Shown one piece after another: positions 26,259 to 33,513 of a DNA stretch of 33,513 bases. A model generated the notes under the pieces. It worked only from the letters and a program-made list of their open reading frames with translations. It was not told the origin of the DNA and ran no database searches. How positions within the stretch are numbered: the stretch's first letter is position 1; each line of letters opens with the position of its first letter. Made by a program: the position numbers and the translations under genes. Source of the DNA: Phormidesmis sp. RL_2_1 (GTDB lineage: Bacteria; Cyanobacteriota; Cyanobacteriia; Phormidesmidales; Phormidesmidaceae); the NCBI GenBank assembly GCA_012033015.1, contig JAAUPS010000023.1, forward strand, positions 1 to 33,513, read 5' to 3'.

Positions 26259-27145
26259 TTAGAGCGTGAAATCAGAAGAAAGTGAAAAATGAGGTTGGGT
26301 ATCGACCCAAGCCTCGGGGGGGAAGGGAAATTCTGCATAACCCACTCGCAGTAAACAAAGGCCTTGAGGGGGAGCAGAATATTTTACCAAATCGCGGCGC
26401 TGATTTTCCAGATGGCGGTAAAGTCTTCGGGAGAGAGCTGTTGACCAACCTGCACAATAAGACCAATAATCAGACGAACCATGCCGTACAAAAACCCTTT
26501 GGCCTGGAGTTCGACGCGAACAAACTGACCCGAGCGGTCACACTGTACGTCCTGCATCTCTACCCAGGAATGGGTGCGATCTGAGCCAGCACGGTGAAAG
26601 GCGGCCAAATTATGATAACCCACCATGGGGGTTAGTGCGGCCAGCATTCGGCTTTCGCTCAGGGGCCGGTAGTAGTAGTGCCAGACAAAGGGCTGTATAA
26701 ATAGGTTCGGATACGGGTCGGTGTAGAAGGTGTAGCGGTAGCGACGCCACTCGGCCGAAAACTGGGCGTGCCAGTCATCGCTCACAGCGGCGGCAGCGCG
26801 AATGAGAATGTCATAGGAAGCACCCTGGTAACCGAGTCGATTGTTGAGCATCGTTGCCCAGCGTTCGGCGGGGATAACCTTGGGGGCGGCGAAGTGGGCC
26901 ACTTGAGCAGCGGCATGAACCCCTGTGTCGGTTCTACCTGCGCCTTGAAGGGGGGTGTGGTAGCCGAGGATAGATGCGATCGCATCTTCTATCTCAGCCT
27001 GTACCGTTCTTTCATGACGCTCTTTTGCCTGTCGCTGCCACCCGTGAAACGCAGTGCCCTTGTACTGAATAATCAAAGCGACCCTTTGGGTGCTGCGTTT
27101 ATCCGGCGGTAGGTCGCCTAGCTGCTGTGCTGTACGGCTAGCCAT
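26259..27145 (-). CDS. truA: tRNA pseudouridine synthase A, frameshift near the 3' end
   Basis: Makes pseudouridine at positions 38-40 of tRNA anticodon arms. VALIIQYKGTAFHGWQRQ and the catalytic Asp of GAGRTDTGVHA (about 73) are present, as are RYRYTFYTD and FLYGMVRLIIGLIVQVGQ. The frame ends at 26384 shortly after EDFTAIWK. The next frame gives NQRRDLVKYSAPPQGLCLLR, then VGYAEFPFPPEAW, the expected C-terminus, to a TAA at 26259-26261. One base missing from the T4 run at 26404-26407 (plus strand) explains it. Restored length is about 295 residues. It lies between rplQ and rplM as in many cyanobacteria. Confidence 0.93.
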
Positions 27146-27205
27146 TAAACCTTACTATCCATTGACCTGCTATCCGTTGACTTTCTATGCTTGATCAACA
27201 CGCGC

Positions 27206-27556
27206 CTAGGTCAGTTCAATGATAGCCATGCGCGCATTGTCACCCCGGCGGCTCACCGTGCGAACGATACGGGTGTAGCCCCCTTCGCGATCGGCGTAAC
27301 GATCGGGTGCCTCTGCAAACAATGCATGGACAAGCTGTTTGTCGAAAAGGTAGCCCATTGCCTTACGTCGAGCAGATAGTGAGCCATCTTTTGCCAAGGT
27401 CACCATACGCTCAGCCTCCGAGCGAACTGCTTTGGCACGAACTTCGGTGGTTTTGATTCGACCGTTGCGAATCAGCTCAGTGGTAAGCGATCGCATTAAA
27501 GCTTTGCGCTGATCAGCAGCCTTGCCCAACTTGGGCACCCGACAACCATGTCGCAT
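27206..27556 (-). CDS. rplQ: 50S ribosomal protein L17
   Basis: 116 residues: [40 protein letters not shown] and the C-terminal [19 protein letters not shown] are the L17 signature. It follows rpoA after about 145 nt that include an attenuator-like hairpin. Confidence 0.97.
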   Translation of the reverse strand: MRHGCRVPKLGKAADQRKALMRSLTTELIRNGRIKTTEVRAKAVRSEAERMVTLAKDGSLSARRKAMGYLFDKQLVHALFAEAPDRYADREGGYTRIVRTVSRRGDNARMAIIELT

Positions 27557-27633
27557 TGATTTTCTCCCTTCCTAACTAACGTTCTTTTGAAAATAAATAA
27601 TCTCAATGATCTCAATGATCTAAAGATGAGAAA

Positions 27634-27660
27634 AACCGAAGCCATAACGTGACCTCGGTT
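27634..27660 (-). terminator. Attenuator-like hairpin between rpoA and rplQ
   Basis: AACCGA (27634-27639) pairs with TCGGTT (27655-27660) with partial pairing inside. On the minus strand it is followed by a TTTTT run (with 27631-27635). It may reduce, rather than block, transcription into rplQ. Confidence 0.5.
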
Positions 27661-27701
27661 AATCCTTCTAGCCCTTTTCTCAATTGGGCCAGAAGCCCAA
27701 G

Positions 27702-28646
27702 CTACACCGACTTAGCTGGCTTCTCCAGCGGCAGCATGATCCCAAGATGAACTTGCAGCGCCTCAACGACCTCTTCAGCAGACTTTTGCCCAAAGTTTTT
27801 AATCTCTAGCAAATCCTCCTGACTGTAGTCCAACAAATCAGATACCGCATTGATCTGCGCTCGCTTGAGGCAGTTATAAGCCCTGACAGAAAGCTGCAAC
27901 TCCTCAATCGGAATTTGGTAAGTAGGATCTTCTTCTTTGGTGTCTTCGTCTCGCTTAGGCTCTAAAGTGACATCCTTCAGCGGACTGAACATATCGACTA
28001 ACAGCGCAGCAGCTTCACTCATCGCCTGCTGGGCCGTCAAACTGCCGTTCGTCCAAATTTCCATAATCAGGCGATCTTTGCGAGCACCCTCAGAATCAAT
28101 AAAGTTTTCAACACTGTAGTTAACCTTGCGCACCGGCATAAATACAGCGTCAATTTGCATAAAATCGATTCCGCCCGTCTCCTCACGGCTACGGTCAATA
28201 GCACGATAGCCTTTACCCTTTTCAATTCGAAACTCCATTTCCAAGGTATGCCCTGCGGAAATAGAAGCAATGTATTGATCAGTGCTAATGAGATCAACTT
28301 CAGAAGGTAAATCAAAGTTGGCCGCCGTCACTTTGGCAGGGCCTTGAACAACCATGCGACCAATTTGAGGCTGTACTGAATAACTTTTCAGTACCGTCTC
28401 CTTCATATTTAGCAAAATATCTAAAACATCTTCTCGAACACCTGGGATAGTCGAGAATTCATGACTAGCGCCAGCAATCCGCACCGAAGTCACCGCCGTT
28501 CCTTCCAAGTTGGAAAGAAGCACTCGGCGTAGGGCGTTACCGACAGTGGTTCCTTGACTACGCTCTAAAGGCTCGATCAAAAAACGACTGTACTGACTTT
28601 GATCATCTTCAACAATGGACTCTACGCAATTCACTTGGAATGCCAT
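27702..28646 (-). CDS. rpoA: DNA-directed RNA polymerase alpha subunit
   Basis: 314 residues. The N-terminal assembly domain has RFLIEPLERSQGTTVGNALR, RRVLLSNLEGTAVTSVRI and EFSTIPGVREDVLDILLN. The C-terminal domain has PIEELQLSVRAYNCLKRAQI and LLEIKNFGQKSAEEV, which bind UP elements and activators such as NtcA. Length is normal for cyanobacteria. It stands between rpsK and rplQ, the usual alpha-operon position. Confidence 0.97.
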   Translation of the reverse strand: MAFQVNCVESIVEDDQSQYSRFLIEPLERSQGTTVGNALRRVLLSNLEGTAVTSVRIAGASHEFSTIPGVREDVLDILLNMKETVLKSYSVQPQIGRMVVQGPAKVTAANFDLPSEVDLISTDQYIASISAGHTLEMEFRIEKGKGYRAIDRSREETGGIDFMQIDAVFMPVRKVNYSVENFIDSEGARKDRLIMEIWTNGSLTAQQAMSEAAALLVDMFSPLKDVTLEPKRDEDTKEEDPTYQIPIEELQLSVRAYNCLKRAQINAVSDLLDYSQEDLLEIKNFGQKSAEEVVEALQVHLGIMLPLEKPAKSV

Positions 28647-28683
28647 TCACTCACCTCTTCTCTTTGCTCAAACGATTATCTGT

Positions 28684-28711
28684 GCTCAATCTTTGCTCAA
28701 TCTTTGCTCAA
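28684..28711. repeat. 11-bp tandem repeat upstream of rpoA
   Basis: GCTCAATCTTT at 28684-28694 and 28695-28705, followed by GCTCAAA. A related TTTGCTCAAAC lies at 28663-28673. Confidence 0.8.
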
Positions 28712-28918
28712 ACTATGGTCTCATCACAGGCCAATCACATCGTGGCTCTAAACTGTAGCGCTTAAATCCCATGGGTTCTTAATTCATTTTTGGGCTGCCC
28801 TTGACGTAACATGGAACCCTTGCAAATAGGTGCAAACAGTCAAATATCGTAGCTATTTTTAATATTTTCTGTTGAGCCTGATGGGCTCAGACCATAGCCC
28901 AATGTAGACAGGCCATGC

Positions 28919-29311
28919 CTAAACACGACGACGCTTGGGCGGACGGCAACCATTGTGGGGAATGGGGGTAACATCGCGAATCAGCGTAATTTCTAGCCCC
29001 GCACCCTGCAATGCTCTAATTGCAGTTTCACGGCCTGAGCCAGGGCCACTCACTTGCACTTCACACTGGCGCATTCCTTGGTCAATAGCGCGACGGGCTG
29101 CACTATCAGCCGCGGTCTGGGCTGCAAATGGCGTTCCCTTCTTTGCACCTTTGAATCCACTGGACCCTGCTGAAGCCCAAGAAACAGCGTTTCCAGTGGC
29201 ATCTGTAATGGTGACAATGGTGTTATTAAAAGTGGACTGAATATGGGCAATCCCGTTAGGGATATTCTTTTTCTGCTTACGAGGCCCGGTCTTGCGAATG
29301 GGTTTTGCCAT
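28919..29311 (-). CDS. rpsK: 30S ribosomal protein S11
   Basis: 130 residues: [60 protein letters not shown] and the C-terminus [18 protein letters not shown] are unmistakable S11. It lies between rpsM and rpoA with spacers of about 330 and 270 nt, longer than usual for this operon. Confidence 0.97.
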   Translation of the reverse strand: MAKPIRKTGPRKQKKNIPNGIAHIQSTFNNTIVTITDATGNAVSWASAGSSGFKGAKKGTPFAAQTAADSAARRAIDQGMRQCEVQVSGPGSGRETAIRALQGAGLEITLIRDVTPIPHNGCRPPKRRRV

Positions 29312-29641
29312 GTCTAATCAGGTGAGGTGTTCAAATAATGGAGTTTGAGGTGAGGATGTTTGCTCAGAAATTGTCGATTAGGCTAGGCCATGATAGGCCG
29401 CTCGCCTCGAACGTTAGCCCTCCAAACCAGACTAAACATTCATCTCAAATTTCGATCGAAATCGCGAACTAAAAGAAATGCTCAGGCCATCAATGCTCAG
29501 GCCATCAATGCTTAGACCATCAATACTCAGTGCGCGATCGCAGCAGCTATATCCTGCTTAATTCAAAGCTATTTAAATTCAAAGCTATTTAACTTAAGCT
29601 ATTCAACTTCAGTAGCCTAGGGGGTACTTGAGGTTCGAGGC
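29312..29641. other. rpsK-rpsM spacer, 330 bp, repeat-rich
   Basis: No gene seen. It holds AATGCTCAGGCCATC at 29477-29491 and 29492-29506 with diverged further copies to about 29531, and AATTCAAAGCTATTTA at 29560-29575 and 29576-29591 with a diverged third copy. Confidence 0.85.
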
Positions 29642-30022
29642 TTACTTCCGAGGCGGCTTCTTCTTACCTGCAATGGTTCGCTTACCACCGCGACGAGTAC
29701 GGCTATTGGTACGAGTTCTTTGCCCTCTCACAGGCAAGCCCATGCGATGACGACGACCTCTATAGCAACCGATATCTAGCAGTCGCTTGATGTTTATGTT
29801 CACCTGACGACGTAAATCACCCTCAATCAGGTAATCGCCTTCGACAGTTGCTCTTAGCTTAATGATGTCTGCATCTTCGAGATCTTTAACCCGAACGTCA
29901 GGGTTGACGCCGGTTTTTTCCAAAATCTCCTGGGAGCGACTGAGGCCAACACCATAAATGTAGGTGAGGCCAATTTCAATCCGTTTGTCTCTTGGCAGGT
30001 CAACGCCCGCAATCCGTGCCAC
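29642..30022 (-). CDS. rpsM: 30S ribosomal protein S13
   Basis: 126 residues: [54 protein letters not shown] and the basic tail [15 protein letters not shown] are the S13 hallmarks. It follows rpmJ on the minus strand after about 270 nt. Confidence 0.97.
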   Translation of the reverse strand: MARIAGVDLPRDKRIEIGLTYIYGVGLSRSQEILEKTGVNPDVRVKDLEDADIIKLRATVEGDYLIEGDLRRQVNINIKRLLDIGCYRGRRHRMGLPVRGQRTRTNSRTRRGGKRTIAGKKKPPRK

Positions 30023-30039
30023 TAATTATGTCTCCCTTT

Positions 30040-30066
30040 TTTTGCCTGTTTTGCCTGTTTTGCCTG
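30040..30066. repeat. 9-bp perfect tandem repeat x3 just upstream of rpsM
   Basis: TTTTGCCTG at 30040-30048, 30049-30057 and 30058-30066. It lies 18 nt from the rpsM start, in the 5' leader region. Confidence 0.88.
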
Positions 30067-30234
30067 TTTTTTGGGCTTTCGCTGTCCGTTTGTCCGTCAG
30101 TTAGCGAACCAGCTAGCGAACCGTTTTTTTAATGCTTGTCTACTGAATTAATCAACTGCATACTGGTTATCCATATCGGTTATCTATGATGTCAGTAACA
30201 TTTTCAGCATAGGAACGAGATAACGTTCAGCAGC

Positions 30235-30290
30235 TTTCTGAACTTGAGTTTCTGGACTTGAGTTTCTGGACTTGAGTTTCTGAACTTGAG
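30235..30290. repeat. 14-bp tandem repeat x3-4 downstream of rpmJ
   Basis: TTGAGTTTCTGGAC at 30244-30257 and 30258-30271, TTGAGTTTCTGAAC at 30272-30285, with partial copies on both sides. It ends 4 bp before the rpmJ stop codon. Confidence 0.92.
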
Positions 30291-30293
30291 GCA

Positions 30294-30407
30294 CTAACCC
30301 TGACGCTGTTTATGCTTAGGATTAGAGCAAATCACCATCACCCGACCACGACGACGGATAACGCGACATTTTTCACACATTTTCTTTACAGATGCGCGGA
30401 CTTTCAT
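30294..30407 (-). CDS. rpmJ: 50S ribosomal protein L36
   Basis: A 37-residue frame from ATG 30407 to TAG 30294-30296: [20 protein letters not shown] then [17 protein letters not shown]. All L36 zinc ligands are present (CEKC, later Cys and His). The infA, adk and secY genes that normally precede it in cyanobacteria are not upstream. Instead a terminator and psb27 lie there, so rpmJ probably has its own promoter in the 230-bp gap. Confidence 0.96.
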   Translation of the reverse strand: MKVRASVKKMCEKCRVIRRRGRVMVICSNPKHKQRQG

Positions 30408-30510
30408 GTCCCACCAAATTTATTAATTTACTACACAGATTTATCAAGATACCAAAGATTCACACAACCAGCAATCTACGTTGCATGAATCTTTGCTAGA
30501 TTCGCTTCCC

Positions 30511-30559
30511 AAAAAGAAGGTCATCAACGTCGTCAGTCTAGCGACGACGACGTTGATGA
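30511..30559 (-). terminator. Rho-independent terminator of psb27
   Basis: A perfect 14-bp stem TCATCAACGTCGTC / GACGACGTTGATGA (30521-30534, 30546-30559) with an 11-nt loop. On the minus strand it is followed by CCTTCTTTTTGGG. It insulates rpmJ from psb27. Confidence 0.85.
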
Positions 30560-30643
30560 CTCGACAGTTCAATCAGAGCAGAAGTTAATTGCAATCCAAT
30601 ACTGCACTGAAAATCAAAGAGCACTGAAGGTCAAAGCAAGGGG

Positions 30644-31048
30644 CTAAGCGCCTCGGCGTAGGGCTGCTTCTACCTGCTTAAATTCTTGTTCCAGTCGAAT
30701 CTGTAGTTTTTCGGGGACGGGGCGGTTGGGGTAAGAACTATAGTGCCCGGCCAATGCGTTGAGAGCGGTGCGCATGGTGGCAAAAGAGCTCAAATTAGCA
30801 ATGTCACTGTCACGCCGATAGCGGGAGGCAAAGTCATTAATTTTTTGCTTGGCTTCGTTTTGCAGTTCTATTTTGTTGGGGGCGTCTTTGGGTAGGGCAA
30901 TGGAGGTTCTGAGACTATCAATCATGGCAATGGTGTCTTCGGCATAGTTGCCGGTGAGGCCATCGCTTGGCCCAATGGCGCTACAGCCAGTCAGACTAAT
31001 GACGGCAACCAGCATTAGGGCGAACACGCGGGACAAAAAACTTTTCAT
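30644..31048 (-). CDS. psb27: Photosystem II assembly lipoprotein Psb27
   Basis: 134 residues. The lipoprotein signal ends in LTGC with the lipidated Cys at about 22. The mature part is a four-helix bundle with YAEDTIAMIDSLRTSIALP, INDFASRYRRD and LAGHYSSYPNRPVPEKLQIR, the Psb27 pattern. It binds the lumenal side of CP43 during photosystem II assembly and repair, delaying attachment of the manganese-stabilising proteins. It lies between the R3H/AAA gene and a terminator. Confidence 0.94.
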   Translation of the reverse strand: MKSFLSRVFALMLVAVISLTGCSAIGPSDGLTGNYAEDTIAMIDSLRTSIALPKDAPNKIELQNEAKQKINDFASRYRRDSDIANLSSFATMRTALNALAGHYSSYPNRPVPEKLQIRLEQEFKQVEAALRRGA

Positions 31049-31174
31049 ATTAAAGTTGCGAGGGTAGCGAACTGAATGATTATCTTATCTGACTCGGGGA
31101 CGGTGAGAATAGTCCCTATAGGAATAGGTGGAGCGTGAGCGAACCAGTGATTCGGGCGGTATTGATTCGGATGA

Positions 31175-33166
31175 TTAAGCTGGATAAATCCTTAACCGGC
31201 GATTCGGCTCGTCGCCAAAGCTTAAGGATTTGAGTCGGTAGTGTTCGGCGAGTTCGTGCTGCATTTTGCGGATTTTGGGCGATCGCGGCAATAGCTCCAC
31301 TGGCTGACTTTTAGGAATGACAATTTGCTCTACTGCCAATCGGGCTTCTTCGAGCGCCTCTAGCTCATCGTCTGCCCCGCTGCGAGAAAATAGATCTAGA
31401 TTGATGGCTTCTGCTGATTCACCGTCGTCATCAAGGTCGAGCACTCGCCGCAAAGATCGGGTGATTTGCGGAATGCTGTTGGATTTGACGGTGTAAACGG
31501 GGACTTGACGAGCTTTAGCGACGTCTTTGAGTTTGGAGTGGTTTTTGATGTGCGATCGCAATGCCAAAACCGCATCCGCCGACCCCAAATCCTTCGTAAA
31601 CGTCACCGGCAGTTGTAACGTTCGCACCACATGATCCAACTGTTGACGGCTAATGCCATAGGCATAAATGCGGGTCAGATCACTATCGTCCGATTCAAAA
31701 GCAGGATTAGCCACCTGCTCCAAACGCTCCGGCGACAGCGGCAGTTGTATCAACGTATCATTCAGCAAAGACTGAAACCGCTGCTGCTCGTCCACAATGA
31801 TTGAAGGGCGACTAGCCCGCTTGCCAAAAGAATCTGAGCCTAACGGCGAAATGGGCGGCTTCATTTTGCCGGAAGCTCGCCATCCACCCTGACTAGGCTG
31901 AGCAGAACGCAAACTGCCCGGACTTAATTGGCCTTTGCGATTCGGGCGCATTGCAGGCGCCACCAATCCCGACTGACTCGGCATCTCATGGGTAATCACA
32001 AGCTGATCATCAGCCCCGATTTCCCTTATTTGCTGCCCAGGGACACGCCCGCGCAGCAAATAATCTACCGTGTCTGCAACATCTTCATGCACAACCCACC
32101 GCTGCCGTTCATGCATTTCGACAGCAATATCAAACGTTGGCGGCGCTTTCCGCTCCAGCACACTTTTTTGGCTGCCGCGTCTACGCGCTTCGTCATCCCC
32201 GAGCGTCACCGACTGAATACCACCGACCAAGTCAGAGAGTGTCGGGTTTTTAATCAAATTTTCGAGCCGATTGCCATGGGCAGTGCCCACAAGCTGCACA
32301 CCGCGCTCAGCAATGGTACGGGCGGCAAGCGCCTCCAACTCCGTACCAATTTCGTCAATCACAATCACTTCTGGCATGTGGTTTTCCACGGCCTCAATCA
32401 TCACCTGATGTTGATTTTCAGGCTTGGCCACCTGCATTCGCCGTGCCCTGCCAATAGCCGGATGGGGAATGTCCCCATCCCCAGCAATTTCATTAGACGT
32501 GTCAATAATCACCACCCGCTTCATCAAATCGTCTGCCAGCACCCGAGCGATTTCTCTGAGGGCAGTGGTTTTCCCCACACCAGGACGACCCAACATCAAA
32601 ATAGAGTTGCCTGTTTCCACCAGGTCACGAATCATGCCGATAGTGCCAAAAACAGCCCGACCGACCCGGCAGGTAAGCCCGATAATATCTCCTGTGCGAT
32701 TGCGAATCGCGCTGATACGGTGCAACGTTTTCTCCAAGCCTGCCCGGTTATCACCACCAAAGTAGCCCACCCGATCAATGCAGTACTGCAGATCAGCCTG
32801 AGAAACCGGCACATCAGCAAGGTACTCCACCGCATCTGAAAACCGTGCTTCGGGCTGGCGGCCTAGATCTAAAATCACCTCAATCAGATGCTCTCGACGA
32901 GGATGCTGATTGAGCGTCGTGCGAATATAAGCTGGCAGAATCTCTAGTAGCTGGGGCAAATCATCGGTGATTTCGGCAGCGCTCAGCGGAGCAGGCGATT
33001 GAGCAGACAACAGCCCATTTTCAGCGGCAGTTTCAAGGCCAGGTTCGAGATCAAGTTCGGGGTCAGAGCCATCTTTAAAGCTCATCTCAGAGGCAGTGGC
33101 GGAATCATCCTTTTCGGGCTCCGCTGAGGGACTACTTTCAAACAAGTCGTCGTCAAAACTCGGCAT
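31175..33166 (-). CDS. R3H domain-containing AAA ATPase (Ycf45-type)
   Basis: 663 residues. A low-complexity acidic N-terminus (about 1-70) is followed by a conserved helical region and an AAA ATPase of the SpoIIIAA/Ycf45 type: Walker A GRPGVGKTT (about 193-201), Walker B VIVIDEIG (about 267-274), and ERGVQLVGTAHGNRLENLIK. After a linker come a second conserved region (FTKDLGSADAVLALRSHIKN) and a C-terminal R3H domain with RKMQH and SFGDEPNRRLRIYP, which binds single-stranded nucleic acid. The family occurs in cyanobacteria and in algal plastids (ycf45). The role is unknown, presumably RNA- or DNA-related. Confidence 0.9.
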   Translation of the reverse strand: MPSFDDDLFESSPSAEPEKDDSATASEMSFKDGSDPELDLEPGLETAAENGLLSAQSPAPLSAAEITDDLPQLLEILPAYIRTTLNQHPRREHLIEVILDLGRQPEARFSDAVEYLADVPVSQADLQYCIDRVGYFGGDNRAGLEKTLHRISAIRNRTGDIIGLTCRVGRAVFGTIGMIRDLVETGNSILMLGRPGVGKTTALREIARVLADDLMKRVVIIDTSNEIAGDGDIPHPAIGRARRMQVAKPENQHQVMIEAVENHMPEVIVIDEIGTELEALAARTIAERGVQLVGTAHGNRLENLIKNPTLSDLVGGIQSVTLGDDEARRRGSQKSVLERKAPPTFDIAVEMHERQRWVVHEDVADTVDYLLRGRVPGQQIREIGADDQLVITHEMPSQSGLVAPAMRPNRKGQLSPGSLRSAQPSQGGWRASGKMKPPISPLGSDSFGKRASRPSIIVDEQQRFQSLLNDTLIQLPLSPERLEQVANPAFESDDSDLTRIYAYGISRQQLDHVVRTLQLPVTFTKDLGSADAVLALRSHIKNHSKLKDVAKARQVPVYTVKSNSIPQITRSLRRVLDLDDDGESAEAINLDLFSRSGADDELEALEEARLAVEQIVIPKSQPVELLPRSPKIRKMQHELAEHYRLKSLSFGDEPNRRLRIYPA

Positions 33167-33287
33167 AGAGTAAGGGTTACAAAAGAAAGAATATCGTCAG
33201 AAAGACGCTCAAACAAAGCAGGTTTAGAAAGTGTGAGCCCAAGGCCTGTATGCGACACTTTAGCAATCATGTCCTTGCAGGGTATAC

Positions 33288-33513
33288 CTATTGTTCCTCA
33301 ACTGCTTTTTTTAAGGGCTCTACTAAGGATTCAGCAAGGGCCACAGCCTTCCATAACGTTGGAGTTACTTCTTCAAGATAAAGGGTTTGCTCAATAATTG
33401 GCATTAATAGACGCCGAGCGAAGCTTCCGTAAGCGATTCCGGACACTGATAGACCACTTTTGAGACGCCCTGATCCAGCTTGATTGAGTAACTTCAAATC
33501 ACGCAATTTTTCT
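33288..33513 (-). CDS. C-terminal part of an unidentified protein, cut by window edge
   Basis: The minus-strand frame is open from the right edge to a TAG at 33288-33290, 74 codons. It reads EKLRDLKLLNQAGSGRLKSG, then FARRLLMPIIEQTLYLEEV and ends EPLKKAVEEQ. It is helical and amphipathic. A TTG at 33506 could start it, but continuation beyond the edge is equally likely. I recognise no family. Confidence 0.55.
   Translation of the reverse strand, partial: EKLRDLKLLNQAGSGRLKSGLSVSGIAYGSFARRLLMPIIEQTLYLEEVTPTLWKAVALAESLVEPLKKAVEEQ

Noticed and set aside
26150-26338. A separate 62-residue protein between rplM and truA
   Set aside because: It overlaps, in another frame, the C-terminal end of truA once the frameshift is restored, and has no family-like pattern.
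31928-32839. A 303-codon plus-strand open frame
   Set aside because: It is a shadow of the R3H/AAA ATPase gene on the other strand and has no protein-like pattern.
1-33513. tRNA, rRNA, insertion sequences or prophage genes
   Set aside because: None was recognised by eye on either strand; no transposase, integrase or tRNA T-loop context was found.

Overview
The window is chromosomal DNA from a cyanobacterium. It carries genes for the phycobilisome core (apcF), cytochrome b6f (petG), cytochrome cM (cytM) and photosystem II assembly (psb27). It also has the cyanobacterial family DUF1815, a type III glutamine synthetase with a consensus NtcA promoter, and many copies of the HIP1 octamer GCGATCGC. 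Large spacers and the gene content suggest a Leptolyngbya/Phormidesmis-like filamentous lineage, but that placement is inference.

Layout. 1-763: the N-terminal part of a membrane sensor protein on the minus strand, running off the left edge. 764-6330: an M28 peptidase, an exported caspase-like cysteine peptidase with EF-hand-like loops (frameshifted), cytM, petG and an FGGY sugar kinase (frameshifted). 6526-11421: apcF, then divergently glnN (frameshifted near its 5' end) and a SAM methyltransferase. 11405-17168: trpF (frameshifted), a site-2 protease with CBS domains, a LapA-like membrane protein, an ABC ATPase, cobO (frameshifted) and a CPBP membrane protease. 17902-23534: DUF1815, xseA-xseB, a degenerate histidine kinase and a hexose-6-phosphate mutarotase. 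23658-30407 (minus strand): the alpha-operon end of the ribosomal cluster in the order rpmJ, rpsM, rpsK, rpoA, rplQ, truA (frameshifted), rplM, rpsI, rpmE, then prfA behind a terminator. 30644-33166: psb27 and an R3H/AAA ATPase of the Ycf45 type. 33288-33513: the C-terminus of an unidentified protein running off the right edge.

Two patterns run across the window. First, six otherwise well-conserved genes (caspase-like gene, FGGY kinase, glnN, trpF, cobO, truA) are each broken by a single-base indel, and in each case the downstream frame continues the expected family sequence. Five of the six lie in short mononucleotide runs. This looks more like sequence or assembly error than decay, because trpF, cobO and truA are housekeeping genes. 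Second, almost every intergenic spacer contains a short perfect or near-perfect tandem duplication (units of 9-18 bp, 2-5 copies). This includes spacers inside the ribosomal operon, which are unusually long for such genes.

I found no tRNA, rRNA, CRISPR array, insertion sequence, prophage or clear defence system. The items most worth follow-up are the EF-hand caspase-like protein, the histidine-kinase-like protein lacking its phospho-acceptor His, the spacer tandem-repeat pattern, and the separation of rpmJ from secY-adk-infA by psb27.
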